A stretch of DNA of 64,000 nt from an uncultured Selenomonas sp. GTDB lineage: Bacteria; Bacillota; Negativicutes; Selenomonadales; Selenomonadaceae. A model generated the notes under the pieces. That model saw only the letters and a program-made list of their open reading frames with translations, was not told the origin of the DNA and made no database searches. A program made the position numbers and the translations under genes. This document shows positions 26,689 through 36,018 of this stretch, one piece after another. The DNA is taken from assembly GCA_900552565.1 (NCBI GenBank), contig USAK01000004.1:23653-87652 (forward strand), written 5' to 3'. The stretch's first letter is position 1. Every line of letters begins with the position of its first letter.

Positions 26689-27146
26689 TTTTAGTAAATA
26701 TCTCTGTTATTTATAGGTACGGAAATGTACGTTTTCGGATGGAATGGACCTGATGCATGATTTGAACGCACAGGTTCATTTTTTTATTATTTTTTTCTGA
26801 AAAAATACGAAAAATGCTTTTTTTCATGAAGGAATTTTATTTTTTTTAGCGAATCTACATAGTATAAAAACAGTTTCCGGAAGTTCAGCAGAAGCTGCAG
26901 GGTTCACGCGTGAATTGACGGAAAAATGACGGTTTTCTCATGTTTTTGGGGAGAGGGTAAGGTGAGTGCGATAAGTTCCATATGTGTTACAAAAAATGTG
27001 TATACATAATGAATATATGGCAATAATTGATAAATGTTGTATACTGACAGAGTATCATCTGTTGTGAAAATTGCATGATCGGCAGGGACGGCAGTATTAA
27101 GTAAGGGGAGGCTGTCCTTGTCAGATATATCCAAGGGGGATTTTGT
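26689..27146 (+). promoter_or_regulatory. 458-base gap before glgC: terminator and leader
   Basis: The gap contains a hairpin after the amidase (ATGGACCTG at 26744-26752 with CAGGTTCAT at 26771-26779, then eight T), a rho-independent terminator. Downstream is a very AT-rich stretch with T runs (26780-26870), then TTGATA and TATAC boxes near 27027-27060 that could form the glg promoter with poor spacing. I see no small ORF with a ribosome site and no known riboswitch. AGGGGGA before 27147 is the glgC ribosome site. Confidence 0.6.
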
Positions 27147-28301
27147 ATGAGAAAGACAGAGTGTTTAGCAATGATCTTGGCCGGTGGACAGGGCAGCCGC
27201 CTCGGGGCTTTGACGAAAAAAATCGCTAAGCCGGCTGTTCCGTTTGGCGGCAAGTACCGTATTATTGATTTTCCGCTCAGTAACTGCGCAAATTCCGGCA
27301 TTGACAAGGTCGGTGTCCTGACGCAGTATCGTCCGCTGGAACTCCATAACTATCTGGCTAACGGCAGCGCCTGGGACCTCGATAAGAAAGAGGGCGGCGT
27401 CTTCATTCTGCCTCCATATGCCCGCGAAAAGGGTGCAGACTGGTACCGCGGCACGGCAGATGCCATCTACCAGAACCTCAACTTCATCGATCTTGCTGAC
27501 CCGGAGTATGTACTGATCCTTTCGGGCGACCATATCTACACGATGGATTACTCCTGGATGCTCGATGCTCATAAAGCCAACAAGGCAGAGGCTACGATTG
27601 GCGTCATCGAGGTTCCTTGGGATGAAGCACCGCGCTTCGGCATCATGAACACGGATAAGACCGGCCGCATCGAAGAATTCGAGGAGAAACCGGCAAAACC
27701 GAAGAGCAATCTCGCTTCGATGGGGATCTACATCTTCAATAAAGACTTTCTCAAGAAGTATCTCGAAGAAGATGCCAAGGACGAGACGTCGAGCCACGAC
27801 TTCGGCAAGAACATCATCCCGAAGATGCTCGCTGACAAAGCACGTCTTTACTCTTATGCTTTTGATGGCTACTGGAAGGATGTCGGCACGATTGAGAGCC
27901 TCTGGCAGGCCAATATGGATCTTCTGCAGGATCAGCCGCCGTTCGAACTCAATGGTGATTGGAAGATCTATTCCTCGAATCCTTCGATGCCGCCGCATTA
28001 TGTCGGACCGGATGCTACGATCAAGAACTCGATGGTCAGCGAAGGCTCGATGATTCTCGGCGATGTAGAGAACTCCGTTATTTTCCCGGGCGTACGCATC
28101 GGCAAGGGGGCAAAAGTCCGCAATGCTGTCATCATGCCGTCAACGGTTGTACGTGAAAATGCCGTCGTTGACTATGCTATCGTAGCTCAGAACTGCGAAA
28201 TCTGCGAAGGTGCTAAGGTCGCAGGTGAAAAAGGCGCCATCACGGTCGTTGCTGATGGTGAAACGGTAACGGCAGAAGCAGGCAGCAAGCAGGCAGGCTA
28301 A
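27147..28301 (+). CDS. glgC: Glucose-1-phosphate adenylyltransferase, catalytic subunit
   Basis: Makes ADP-glucose from ATP and glucose-1-phosphate, the committed step of glycogen synthesis. The 384-residue protein has the nucleotidyltransferase signature [14 protein letters not shown] (about residues 10-23) with [11 protein letters not shown], the substrate motif GTADAIYQN (about 107) and [12 protein letters not shown] left-handed beta-helix begins near residue 290 (hexapeptides such as [15 protein letters not shown]). It is the first of five glg genes on one strand. With GlgD it probably forms a mixed tetramer, as in Bacillus and Clostridia. Confidence 0.97.
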   Translation: MRKTECLAMILAGGQGSRLGALTKKIAKPAVPFGGKYRIIDFPLSNCANSGIDKVGVLTQYRPLELHNYLANGSAWDLDKKEGGVFILPPYAREKGADWYRGTADAIYQNLNFIDLADPEYVLILSGDHIYTMDYSWMLDAHKANKAEATIGVIEVPWDEAPRFGIMNTDKTGRIEEFEEKPAKPKSNLASMGIYIFNKDFLKKYLEEDAKDETSSHDFGKNIIPKMLADKARLYSYAFDGYWKDVGTIESLWQANMDLLQDQPPFELNGDWKIYSSNPSMPPHYVGPDATIKNSMVSEGSMILGDVENSVIFPGVRIGKGAKVRNAVIMPSTVVRENAVVDYAIVAQNCEICEGAKVAGEKGAITVVADGETVTAEAGSKQAG

Positions 28302-28358
28302 AAATCTTCAGCTCAGATACACAACAGAAAAAAGACCAGAAGATCGGAGTGAATCAAA

Positions 28359-29465
28359 TTGAAAACAGTAATGGGGATCATCAATCTTCAAGAGGATAAC
28401 AGCCTCATCCGTGAGCTGACCGACCGTCGTGCCGTTGAGTCGCTGCCGTTTGCCGGCCGTTACCGGCTCATTGACTTTGCCCTCTCAAGCATGGTGAACT
28501 CGGGCATCCAGAATGTCGGCGTCATGCTGCCGGCTAAGCCGCGTTCCGTACTTGACCACCTTCGTTCCGGTAAGGATTGGGATCTGGCCCGCCGTCATGA
28601 CGGTCTCTTCTACCTGCCTTCCCCGCAGGAGGAAGAGGCACAACGCCGCGGCGACCTCAAGAACTTCTATTACAACCTCGATTTCTTTGAGCACAGCTCG
28701 CAGAAATACGTCCTGCTGGCTGGCGGCAGCTTCGTCTACAATATCGATTTTAACGAACTGCTCCGCTTCCACCAGAACACGAATGCCGATATCACGATGG
28801 TCTATTACACGGCGCCGCAGGAAGAAACCGGACGCAACACGGTCATCGAGACCGCAGAAAATGGACTGGTCGAGGATATTGCTGAGAAACCGGCCGTCTA
28901 CGATGGCTCGAAGGTTTCGATGGACGTGTTCCTCATGGAGAAGCGCATCTTTGTTGAGATGATTCGCTACAGCTATGAGCATGGCGGTCAGGACCTGCTG
29001 CTTGACGGCATCATCCGCCGTGCAAATGAGTACAACATCTATGCTTACGAGCACGATGGCTATGTCGCCCATGTCGATTCGACGGCTTCGTATTATAAAG
29101 CCAATATGGATGTCCTCAATCCGGCAACGTGGGAAGAGCTCTTCATGGGCAATAACACGATTTATACGAAAGTCAAGGATGAGGTCCCTGTACAGTACAA
29201 GGATACAGCCGTAGTCAAGAATTCCTTGATTGCCAATGGCTGCATCATCCGGGGCGAAGTCGAGAACAGCATCCTGTTCCGCGGCGTCACCATCGAAAAG
29301 GGCGTCAAAGTCAAGAATTCCATTATCATGCAGAAATGCGATGTGCAGGAGAATTCCCTGCTTGAGAATGTCATCTGCGACAAGAACGTAGTGATCACGA
29401 AGGAGAAATGGCTCAAGGGAGCGCAGAACTATCCGCTGATCGTTGCGAAAAATGTGGTGATCTAA
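28359..29465 (+). CDS. glgD: Glucose-1-phosphate adenylyltransferase, GlgD subunit
   Basis: A non-catalytic or modulatory partner of GlgC. The 368 residues align in layout with GlgC (SLPFAGRYRLIDFALSSMVNSGI; a beta-helix C-terminus with NSIIMQKCDVQEN). The GGxGxRL nucleotide loop is replaced by INLQEDNSLIRELT, so it should not catalyse alone. This replacement is the normal GlgD state. A TTG at 28359 after a GGAGTGAATCAAA site is the start. It lies 57 bases behind glgC. Confidence 0.94.
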   Translation: MKTVMGIINLQEDNSLIRELTDRRAVESLPFAGRYRLIDFALSSMVNSGIQNVGVMLPAKPRSVLDHLRSGKDWDLARRHDGLFYLPSPQEEEAQRRGDLKNFYYNLDFFEHSSQKYVLLAGGSFVYNIDFNELLRFHQNTNADITMVYYTAPQEETGRNTVIETAENGLVEDIAEKPAVYDGSKVSMDVFLMEKRIFVEMIRYSYEHGGQDLLLDGIIRRANEYNIYAYEHDGYVAHVDSTASYYKANMDVLNPATWEELFMGNNTIYTKVKDEVPVQYKDTAVVKNSLIANGCIIRGEVENSILFRGVTIEKGVKVKNSIIMQKCDVQENSLLENVICDKNVVITKEKWLKGAQNYPLIVAKNVVI

Positions 29466-29580
29466 GATTGAGACAAGCCGTTGTAAATTGACATGCGCGG
29501 GCGGGTATGGGCCGGCACTCGTTTACGACGGCTTTTCTTATATAAAGCAAGTAAGACAAAAGCCAAGGGGAGTGTTTTTT

Positions 29581-32049
29581 TTGGCACGAGAAACAAAGGA
29601 ACAGAAACAGAAGAGCCGTGAGTTCGAGAAACTCAAGGAAAACCTCAAAATCCGTTTCGTCAATACGGCACATCTGATGTATGGCCGTGAAATCAAAGAC
29701 CTCACGAAAAATGAAGTCTATCAGACGGTAGCTGCTACAGCAAAGCAGTTCATTTCGGATAACTGGATTAAGACGAATAAGACCTATGCAGAACGCCAGG
29801 AGAAACAGATTTATTATTTCTCCATTGAATTCCTGCTCGGCCGCCTGCTCAAGTCGAATCTCATCAATCTCGGCATTGAAGAAGCCGTCAAGGAAGTCCT
29901 CGATGATTTCAATCTTGACCTTGTCAAGACGTTCGAGGAAGAGCCGGATGCCGGCCTTGGCAACGGCGGCTTAGGCCGCCTGGCCGCCTGCTTCATCGAC
30001 TCGATGGCAGCACACCGCCTGCCGGGCCATGGCTGCAGCATCCGCTATCAGTACGGTCTGTTCGAGCAGAAAATCATCGAAGGCAACCAGGTTGAGATTC
30101 CGGATAACTGGCTCAAGAATGGTTTTGCCTGGGAGTACCGCAAACCGGATAAGGCCATCGATGTCAAATTCAACGGTAATGCCTACATGAAGAAACTGCC
30201 GGACGGCAGCCTTAAGCTCGTCTACGAGAATCCGATGACGGTCATGGCTGTGCCGTATGATGTGCCAATTGTCGGCTACCATAACAACACGGTCAACACG
30301 CTGCGCCTTTGGAACGCCGAAGTCAACCGTGACTTCTCGGATTACGGCCGTCTGACGCAGGAGCAGATGCGCCAGAAGAACGACTACCGCAACTTCGTCG
30401 AAAGCATCACGCGCTATCTCTATCCGGATGACAGCACGTACGATGGCCGCCGTCTGCGCCTCATTCAGGAGTACTTCTTTGTTTCGGCCGGTGTGCAGAG
30501 CATCGTCCGCCACTACAAGAAAGTCGGCATGGACATCCATGAATTCGCACAGAAAATCGCCATCCATATCAACGATACGCATCCGGCACTCTGTGTGGCT
30601 GAACTCATGCGCATCCTCGTCGATGAGGAAGGCCTCGAGTGGAATGAAGCCTGGGCCATCACGAAGAATACGATTGCCTATACGAACCACACGATCATGC
30701 CGGAAGCCCTCGAGAAGTGGCCAATCGATATGTTCAAGCCGCTGCTGCCGCGCATCTACATGATCATCGACGAAATCAACCGCCGCTGGCTCATCGATGT
30801 GCGTGACCGCTATCCTGGCAATGAGACGAAAGTACACGAGCTCTCCATTATTCAGGACGGCATGGTCCACATGGCACGCCTGGCTATCGTCGGTTCGCAC
30901 AGCGTCAACGGTGTGGCGAAGATTCACACGGAAATCCTCAAATCCACGACGCTGCATGACTTCTATGAGTACAACCCGCGCATGTTCAACAACAAGACGA
31001 ACGGCATCACGCACCGCCGCTGGCTCATGGGCGCCAACCCGGAGCTTTCGGACCTCATCGATGCGACCATCGGCAGCCGCCGCTGGCACCGCCATCCGGA
31101 ACAGCTTGACCTTTTGAATGACTACGTCGATGATAAACCGTTCCTTGAGAAACTCGGCGCCATCAAGCACCTGCGCAAGGAAGCTCTGGCCAAATACGTC
31201 AAAGAGCATAATGGCCTCACGGTAGACCCGAACAGCATCTTTGATATTCAGGTGAAGCGCATTCACTCGTATAAGCGCCAGCTCATGAATATCCTGCATA
31301 TTATGTACCAGTACAATAAGCTCAAGACGGATCCGAACTTTGACATGCTGCCGACGACGTATTTCTTCGGCGGCAAGGCCGCACCGGGCTATTACATCGC
31401 GAAAGAGACCATTCGCCTTATCAATGCGGTAGCGGATAAGATTAACAGCGATGCGAGCATCAAGGGCAAGATCAAGGTTGTCTTCATCGAGAACTTCGGC
31501 GTTTCCATTGGTGAGATTGTCTATCCGGCAGCCGATGTCAGTGAGCAGATTTCGACGGCTTCGAAGGAAGCTTCGGGCACGGGCAACATGAAGTTCATGA
31601 TGAACGGTGCCATCACGCTCGGCACACTCGACGGCGCGAACGTCGAGATTCGCGATGCCGTCGGCGGCGATGACAACTGCGTCATTTTCGGTCTCAAGGC
31701 AGAAGAAGTCCTCAACTATTATGCAACGGGCACTTACTCCGCTTGGGATGAGTACAATACGAACGAGAACGTCCGCACGGTCGTCAACCAGCTGACGGAC
31801 GGCACATACGGCAACTTCCAGTCGCTGTTTGACTACCTCGTCCATGCCAACGATGAATTCTTCATTCTCAAGGACTTCAACGCTTATGCCGATGCTCATG
31901 TTGAAATCATGAAACGCTATCAGAAACGCTTCCAGTGGCTGCGTTCTTCGGCCATCAATATCGCAAATTCGGGCAGGTTCTCTTCGGACCGCACGATTGA
32001 TGAATATGCAAATGAAATCTGGCAGGTCAAACCTGTCATGATCCCGTAA
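29581..32049 (+). CDS. glgP: Glycogen/starch phosphorylase
   Basis: Phosphorolytic release of glucose-1-phosphate from glycogen, using pyridoxal phosphate. I take TTG 29581 (AAGGGGAG site nine bases upstream) as the start, giving about 822 residues, the family length. An upstream in-frame ATG at 29488 would add 31 residues unlike the family. Seen: EFLLGRLLKSNLINLG, LGNGGLGRLAACF, and the PLP lysine motif EASGTGNMKFMMNG (codons about 31567-31608). It lies between the synthesis genes glgCD and glgBA, as in Bacillus-like operons with a different order. Confidence 0.96.
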   Translation: MARETKEQKQKSREFEKLKENLKIRFVNTAHLMYGREIKDLTKNEVYQTVAATAKQFISDNWIKTNKTYAERQEKQIYYFSIEFLLGRLLKSNLINLGIEEAVKEVLDDFNLDLVKTFEEEPDAGLGNGGLGRLAACFIDSMAAHRLPGHGCSIRYQYGLFEQKIIEGNQVEIPDNWLKNGFAWEYRKPDKAIDVKFNGNAYMKKLPDGSLKLVYENPMTVMAVPYDVPIVGYHNNTVNTLRLWNAEVNRDFSDYGRLTQEQMRQKNDYRNFVESITRYLYPDDSTYDGRRLRLIQEYFFVSAGVQSIVRHYKKVGMDIHEFAQKIAIHINDTHPALCVAELMRILVDEEGLEWNEAWAITKNTIAYTNHTIMPEALEKWPIDMFKPLLPRIYMIIDEINRRWLIDVRDRYPGNETKVHELSIIQDGMVHMARLAIVGSHSVNGVAKIHTEILKSTTLHDFYEYNPRMFNNKTNGITHRRWLMGANPELSDLIDATIGSRRWHRHPEQLDLLNDYVDDKPFLEKLGAIKHLRKEALAKYVKEHNGLTVDPNSIFDIQVKRIHSYKRQLMNILHIMYQYNKLKTDPNFDMLPTTYFFGGKAAPGYYIAKETIRLINAVADKINSDASIKGKIKVVFIENFGVSIGEIVYPAADVSEQISTASKEASGTGNMKFMMNGAITLGTLDGANVEIRDAVGGDDNCVIFGLKAEEVLNYYATGTYSAWDEYNTNENVRTVVNQLTDGTYGNFQSLFDYLVHANDEFFILKDFNAYADAHVEIMKRYQKRFQWLRSSAINIANSGRFSSDRTIDEYANEIWQVKPVMIP

Positions 32050-32112
32050 GCTGAAGCTCGGGGCAGGCAGCTGCCTGTCCTGCTTTTAGGGACAAAAAGA
32101 GGGGGATTATTT

Positions 32113-34407
32113 GTGAAAACATCAGATTTAAGCGAGTTCGACCTTTACCTGTTCCATCAGGGGACGAACTATCATGCATATGAGATGCTCGGTGCTCATT
32201 TCGTCGAGCAGGATGGAAAAAAGGGCGTGCGCTTTGCTGTTTGGGCGCCGCATGCCAAGTCCATCAGTGTTGTCGGTGATTTCAACAACTGGGACACCCG
32301 CGTCAATCCCATGACGCGCATCCGCGACGGCGAAATCTGGGAAGTATTCATTCCGGACGTCGAGCAGGGGGCCATCTATAAATATGCCATTGAGCCGCAG
32401 TGGGGCGGAGCGCGCATCATGAAGGCCGACCCGTACGGCTTCTATGCGGAGAAAAAACCGGAGACGGCTTCACGCGTCTACGACCTCAGCAAATACGAGT
32501 GGCAGGATGGCGACTGGTTCGAGCAGAAGAAAAAAGAATCTTCTTATGAACGCCCGATGCTGACGTATGAGGTGCATGCCGGTTCCTGGCGCCGCAATAA
32601 GGATGGCGAATACCTTTCTTACCGTGAACTTGCCGACCAGCTCATCGACTACGTCAAGAAGATGCATTACACGCATATTGAGTTCATGCCGCTCTGCGAG
32701 CATCCGTTCGATGGTTCGTGGGGCTACCAGATTACGGGCTATTACGCCGTGACGAGCCGTTTCGGCACGCCGGATGATTTCCGCTATCTCGTTGACAAGG
32801 CCCATAAGAATGGCATTGCTATCATCATGGACTGGGTGCCGGGCCATTTCTGCAAGGATGAGCAGGGCCTGCGCCATTTCGATGGCCAGACGCTTTACGA
32901 ATCCGACAATGAGCAGCTCGCAGAGAACTGGGAGTGGGGCACGACCAACTTTGATTATGGCCGTACCGAAGTGCAGAGCTTCCTGATTTCGAATGCGATG
33001 TTCTGGTTTGAGGAGTTCCATATCGACGGCCTGCGCATCGACGCCGTCGCCAATATGCTCTACCTCAACTACGGCCGCAAGGACGGCGAGTGGACGCCGA
33101 ATAAATACGGCGACACGGGCAACCTTGAGGCCATGGACTTTCTCAAGAAGCTCAATGAGAATATCTTCAAGTATCATCCGCAGGCACTGATGATTGCCGA
33201 GGAATCGACGGCCTGGCCGCTGATTTCAAAGCCAGTTTATATGGGCGGCATGGGCTTCAACTACAAGTGGAACATGGGCTGGATGAACGATATGCTCAAG
33301 TACATGTCGCTCGACCCGATTTACCGCAAATGGAACCACGACAAAGTCACGTTCTCCTTTATGTATGCCTTCAGTGAGAACTTCGTGCTGCCGCTCTCGC
33401 ATGATGAGGTCGTTCACGGCAAGTGCTCGCTCATCAGCAAGATGCCGGGCGACTATTGGCAGAAGTTTGCCGGCCTGCGTACGTTCTTTGCCTACTGGAT
33501 TGCTCATCCGGGCAAGAAGCTCCTGTTCATGGGCGGCGAGTTCGGCCAGTTCATCGAGTGGAACTATGATGACAGCCTCGACTGGCATCTGCCGCAGCAG
33601 TACCCGATGCACAAGAAGATGCTCGAGTACAGCCGCGCACTCAATAAATTCTACTGCGACCATAAGGCACTCTGGCAGGTCGACTTCGATTGGAACGGCT
33701 TCCAGTGGATTGACTGCAACGATAATGAGAACAGCGTCGTTTCGTTCATCCGCAAGGCGGAAGATCCTTCGGACTATCTGATTGCCGTCTGCAACTTCAC
33801 GCCGGAAGTGCGCCACGGCTACCGTATCGGCGTGCCGGAAAAGGGCAGCTACGTCGAAGTCTTCAACTCCGACGACGAGGCCTTTGGCGGCAGCGGTGTC
33901 AAGAACGAGGGCGAGATTCCGACCGAGGATATCAAGTGGCATGACCGCGACCAGTCCATCGTGCTGACGATTCCGCCGATGGCAACCATCTATCTGCGCC
34001 ATAAGGGACAACTGGCCTCTGGTAAGAATTCTTTTGACGAGGCTCCGGTGGAGATTGAAGTCAGAGGCCACGAAGAAAAAAGTTCTGCCGACAAGGCAGA
34101 AGCCGCCGAAGCAAAACCGAAGAAAATGACGCGCAGGCGCACGGCTGCAGCCAAGGAGAAGACTTCTGAAGGTAAGCCGAAGCGCCGCCGCGGCCGTCCG
34201 CGCATGACGGACGAAGAAAAAGCTGCGGCCAAGGCGAAGAGAGAAGCAGAAAAAGCCGCCAAGGCCGAGGCAGAAGGCGGAGAAAAGCCGAAAAAGACGA
34301 CGCGCAGACGCAAAGCTAGCACGAAAACGACTGCCGCCAAGAAGACGACGGCCCGCAAGACGAGCCGGAAAAAGACAACGGCCAAAGCCGCTGCCACTGA
34401 ATCCTGA
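32113..34407 (+). CDS. glgB: 1,4-alpha-glucan branching enzyme with histone-like C-terminal tail
   Basis: Introduces alpha-1,6 branches into glycogen. GTG 32113 is the start. Residues 30-115 are a CBM48-like domain (VWAPHAKSISVVGDFNNWD). The GH13 barrel follows, with the nucleophile Asp310 in GLRIDAVANM, acid/base Glu363 in MIAEEST and the PLSHDEVVHGK block. The enzyme normally ends near residue 640-650. Here about 113 further residues (652-764; 34064-34404) are extremely rich in Lys, Arg, Ala and Thr. They include an AT-hook core KRRRGRPR (690-697) and repeated KTT/AKK units (TKTTAAKKTTARKTSRKKTT) like histone H1 or bacterial HctB tails. The frame is open and continuous to TGA with no sign of a frameshift. 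The tail should bind polyanions. Confidence 0.96.
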   Translation: MKTSDLSEFDLYLFHQGTNYHAYEMLGAHFVEQDGKKGVRFAVWAPHAKSISVVGDFNNWDTRVNPMTRIRDGEIWEVFIPDVEQGAIYKYAIEPQWGGARIMKADPYGFYAEKKPETASRVYDLSKYEWQDGDWFEQKKKESSYERPMLTYEVHAGSWRRNKDGEYLSYRELADQLIDYVKKMHYTHIEFMPLCEHPFDGSWGYQITGYYAVTSRFGTPDDFRYLVDKAHKNGIAIIMDWVPGHFCKDEQGLRHFDGQTLYESDNEQLAENWEWGTTNFDYGRTEVQSFLISNAMFWFEEFHIDGLRIDAVANMLYLNYGRKDGEWTPNKYGDTGNLEAMDFLKKLNENIFKYHPQALMIAEESTAWPLISKPVYMGGMGFNYKWNMGWMNDMLKYMSLDPIYRKWNHDKVTFSFMYAFSENFVLPLSHDEVVHGKCSLISKMPGDYWQKFAGLRTFFAYWIAHPGKKLLFMGGEFGQFIEWNYDDSLDWHLPQQYPMHKKMLEYSRALNKFYCDHKALWQVDFDWNGFQWIDCNDNENSVVSFIRKAEDPSDYLIAVCNFTPEVRHGYRIGVPEKGSYVEVFNSDDEAFGGSGVKNEGEIPTEDIKWHDRDQSIVLTIPPMATIYLRHKGQLASGKNSFDEAPVEIEVRGHEEKSSADKAEAAEAKPKKMTRRRTAAAKEKTSEGKPKRRRGRPRMTDEEKAAAKAKREAEKAAKAEAEGGEKPKKTTRRRKASTKTTAAKKTTARKTSRKKTTAKAAATES

Positions 34408-34502
34408 TACATCATCTAAGATACATTAGGAAAGATAATCAAATATTGCAGGTACATGGTGTACAAAAGGTATATCATGTACACCATGAGGGGGATTCTC
34501 GA

Positions 34503-35945
34503 ATGAAAGTTCTATATGTTGCTTCTGAGGCAGTACCGTTTGCCAAGACGGGCGGCCTTGCTGATGTCGCTGGTTCTTTGCCAAAAGCCCTGAAGGCGGA
34601 AGGCGTTGATGTCCGCGTCATTATGCCGAAATTCGGCAAGATCCCGGAGAAATTCCGCAATGCGATGGAGCACATCTACGATGGAGAAATTCCGGTATCG
34701 TGGCGTTCGAAATACGTCGGCCTCGACAAGCTGGAGCAGGATGGCGTTACGTATTACTTCGTCGACAACGAAGAGTACTTCAAGCGCGAGGGCTTTTACG
34801 GCTACGGCGATGATGCTGAGCGTTTCTCGTTCTTCTGCCGCGCCGTGCTCAATTTGCTGCCGGCGATGGATTTCTGGCCCGATGTCATTCATACGAATGA
34901 CTGGCATTCCGGCCTCGTCAATGTTTTCCTCAAGCTGGAGCATCAGGGCGATGAGCGCTATCAGAACATCCGCACGCTCTATACGATTCATAATCTCAAG
35001 TATCAGGGCGTGTTCCCGAAAGATGTCATGAGCGATGTGCTCGGCCTTGATTGGAAGTACTTCAACAATGGCGACCTCGAGTTCTACGATGCAGTCAACT
35101 TCATGAAGGGCGGCCTCATCTACGCGGACTACATTTCGACGGTCAGCAAGACGTATGCACAGGAAATCCAGTACGAGTACTTTGGCGAGCATCTTGACGG
35201 CCTGCTGCGCAGCCGCAAGGACACGCTGTTTGGCATTGTCAACGGCATTGACTACAATGTCTACAATCCGGCAACGGACAAGAATCTCTATGAGAATTAC
35301 GACGTGGCTACACTTGACCGCAAGGCCGACAACAAAGTCCTGCTGCAGAAAGACCTCGGCCTGCCCATCAGCCGCCGTACCCCAATGGTCGCCATGGTAT
35401 CGCGCCTCGTCGCTGCCAAGGGCCTCGACCTCGTCGTGCGCATGATGGATGAAATCCTGCAGCATGAGGACATCCAGTTCGTACTGCTCGGCACGGGCGA
35501 TAAGGAATATGAAGACTGGTTCAAGGGCCTTGCTTGGCGTTTCCCGACGAAGGTTTCGGCCAACATCCGCTTCTCGAATCAGCTGGCACAGCGCATCTAC
35601 GCGGCTTCGGATATCTTCCTAATGCCCTCGAACTACGAGCCGTGCGGCATTGGCCAGCTCATCGCGCTGCGCTACGGCTCCATCCCTGTGGTACGCGAGA
35701 CGGGCGGCCTCAAGGATACGGTCATTCCGTACGACAAGTATACAAAACAGGGCAACGGCTTCCTGTTCTCCGATTACAATGCGCATGAGATGATGTATGC
35801 ACTCAAGCGTGCACTCAGTGCTTATGAGAATTACGAGGAATGGAAGCAGATTGTCGAGAATGCCATGAATTCGGATTATAGCTGGAAAGAATCGGCGCGC
35901 GAATACAAGGCACTCTATGAAAAACTCATGGGCTCCGAGGAATAA
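34503..35945 (+). CDS. glgA: Glycogen synthase (ADP-glucose, GT5)
   Basis: Transfers glucose from ADP-glucose to the growing alpha-1,4 chain. The start is ATG 34503 behind GAGGGGGAT, since KVLYVASEAVPFAKTGGLAD is the classic N-terminus; an upstream in-frame ATG (34446) adds only non-family residues. About 480 residues with GT-B fold: KTGGLADVAG (about 15), HTNDWHSGLV (about 137), and the C-terminal NYEPCGIGQLIALRYGSIPVV (read from residue 377) with the catalytic Glu. Fifth glg gene, 95 bases after glgB. Confidence 0.97.
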   Translation: MKVLYVASEAVPFAKTGGLADVAGSLPKALKAEGVDVRVIMPKFGKIPEKFRNAMEHIYDGEIPVSWRSKYVGLDKLEQDGVTYYFVDNEEYFKREGFYGYGDDAERFSFFCRAVLNLLPAMDFWPDVIHTNDWHSGLVNVFLKLEHQGDERYQNIRTLYTIHNLKYQGVFPKDVMSDVLGLDWKYFNNGDLEFYDAVNFMKGGLIYADYISTVSKTYAQEIQYEYFGEHLDGLLRSRKDTLFGIVNGIDYNVYNPATDKNLYENYDVATLDRKADNKVLLQKDLGLPISRRTPMVAMVSRLVAAKGLDLVVRMMDEILQHEDIQFVLLGTGDKEYEDWFKGLAWRFPTKVSANIRFSNQLAQRIYAASDIFLMPSNYEPCGIGQLIALRYGSIPVVRETGGLKDTVIPYDKYTKQGNGFLFSDYNAHEMMYALKRALSAYENYEEWKQIVENAMNSDYSWKESAREYKALYEKLMGSEE

Positions 35946-36018
35946 AAGCATAAAGAAAGAGCAAGTGAGAAGGAGGGCGGCAGACAATGCCGCCTTTTTT
36001 GTGGAAGGAGGAGTTTTC

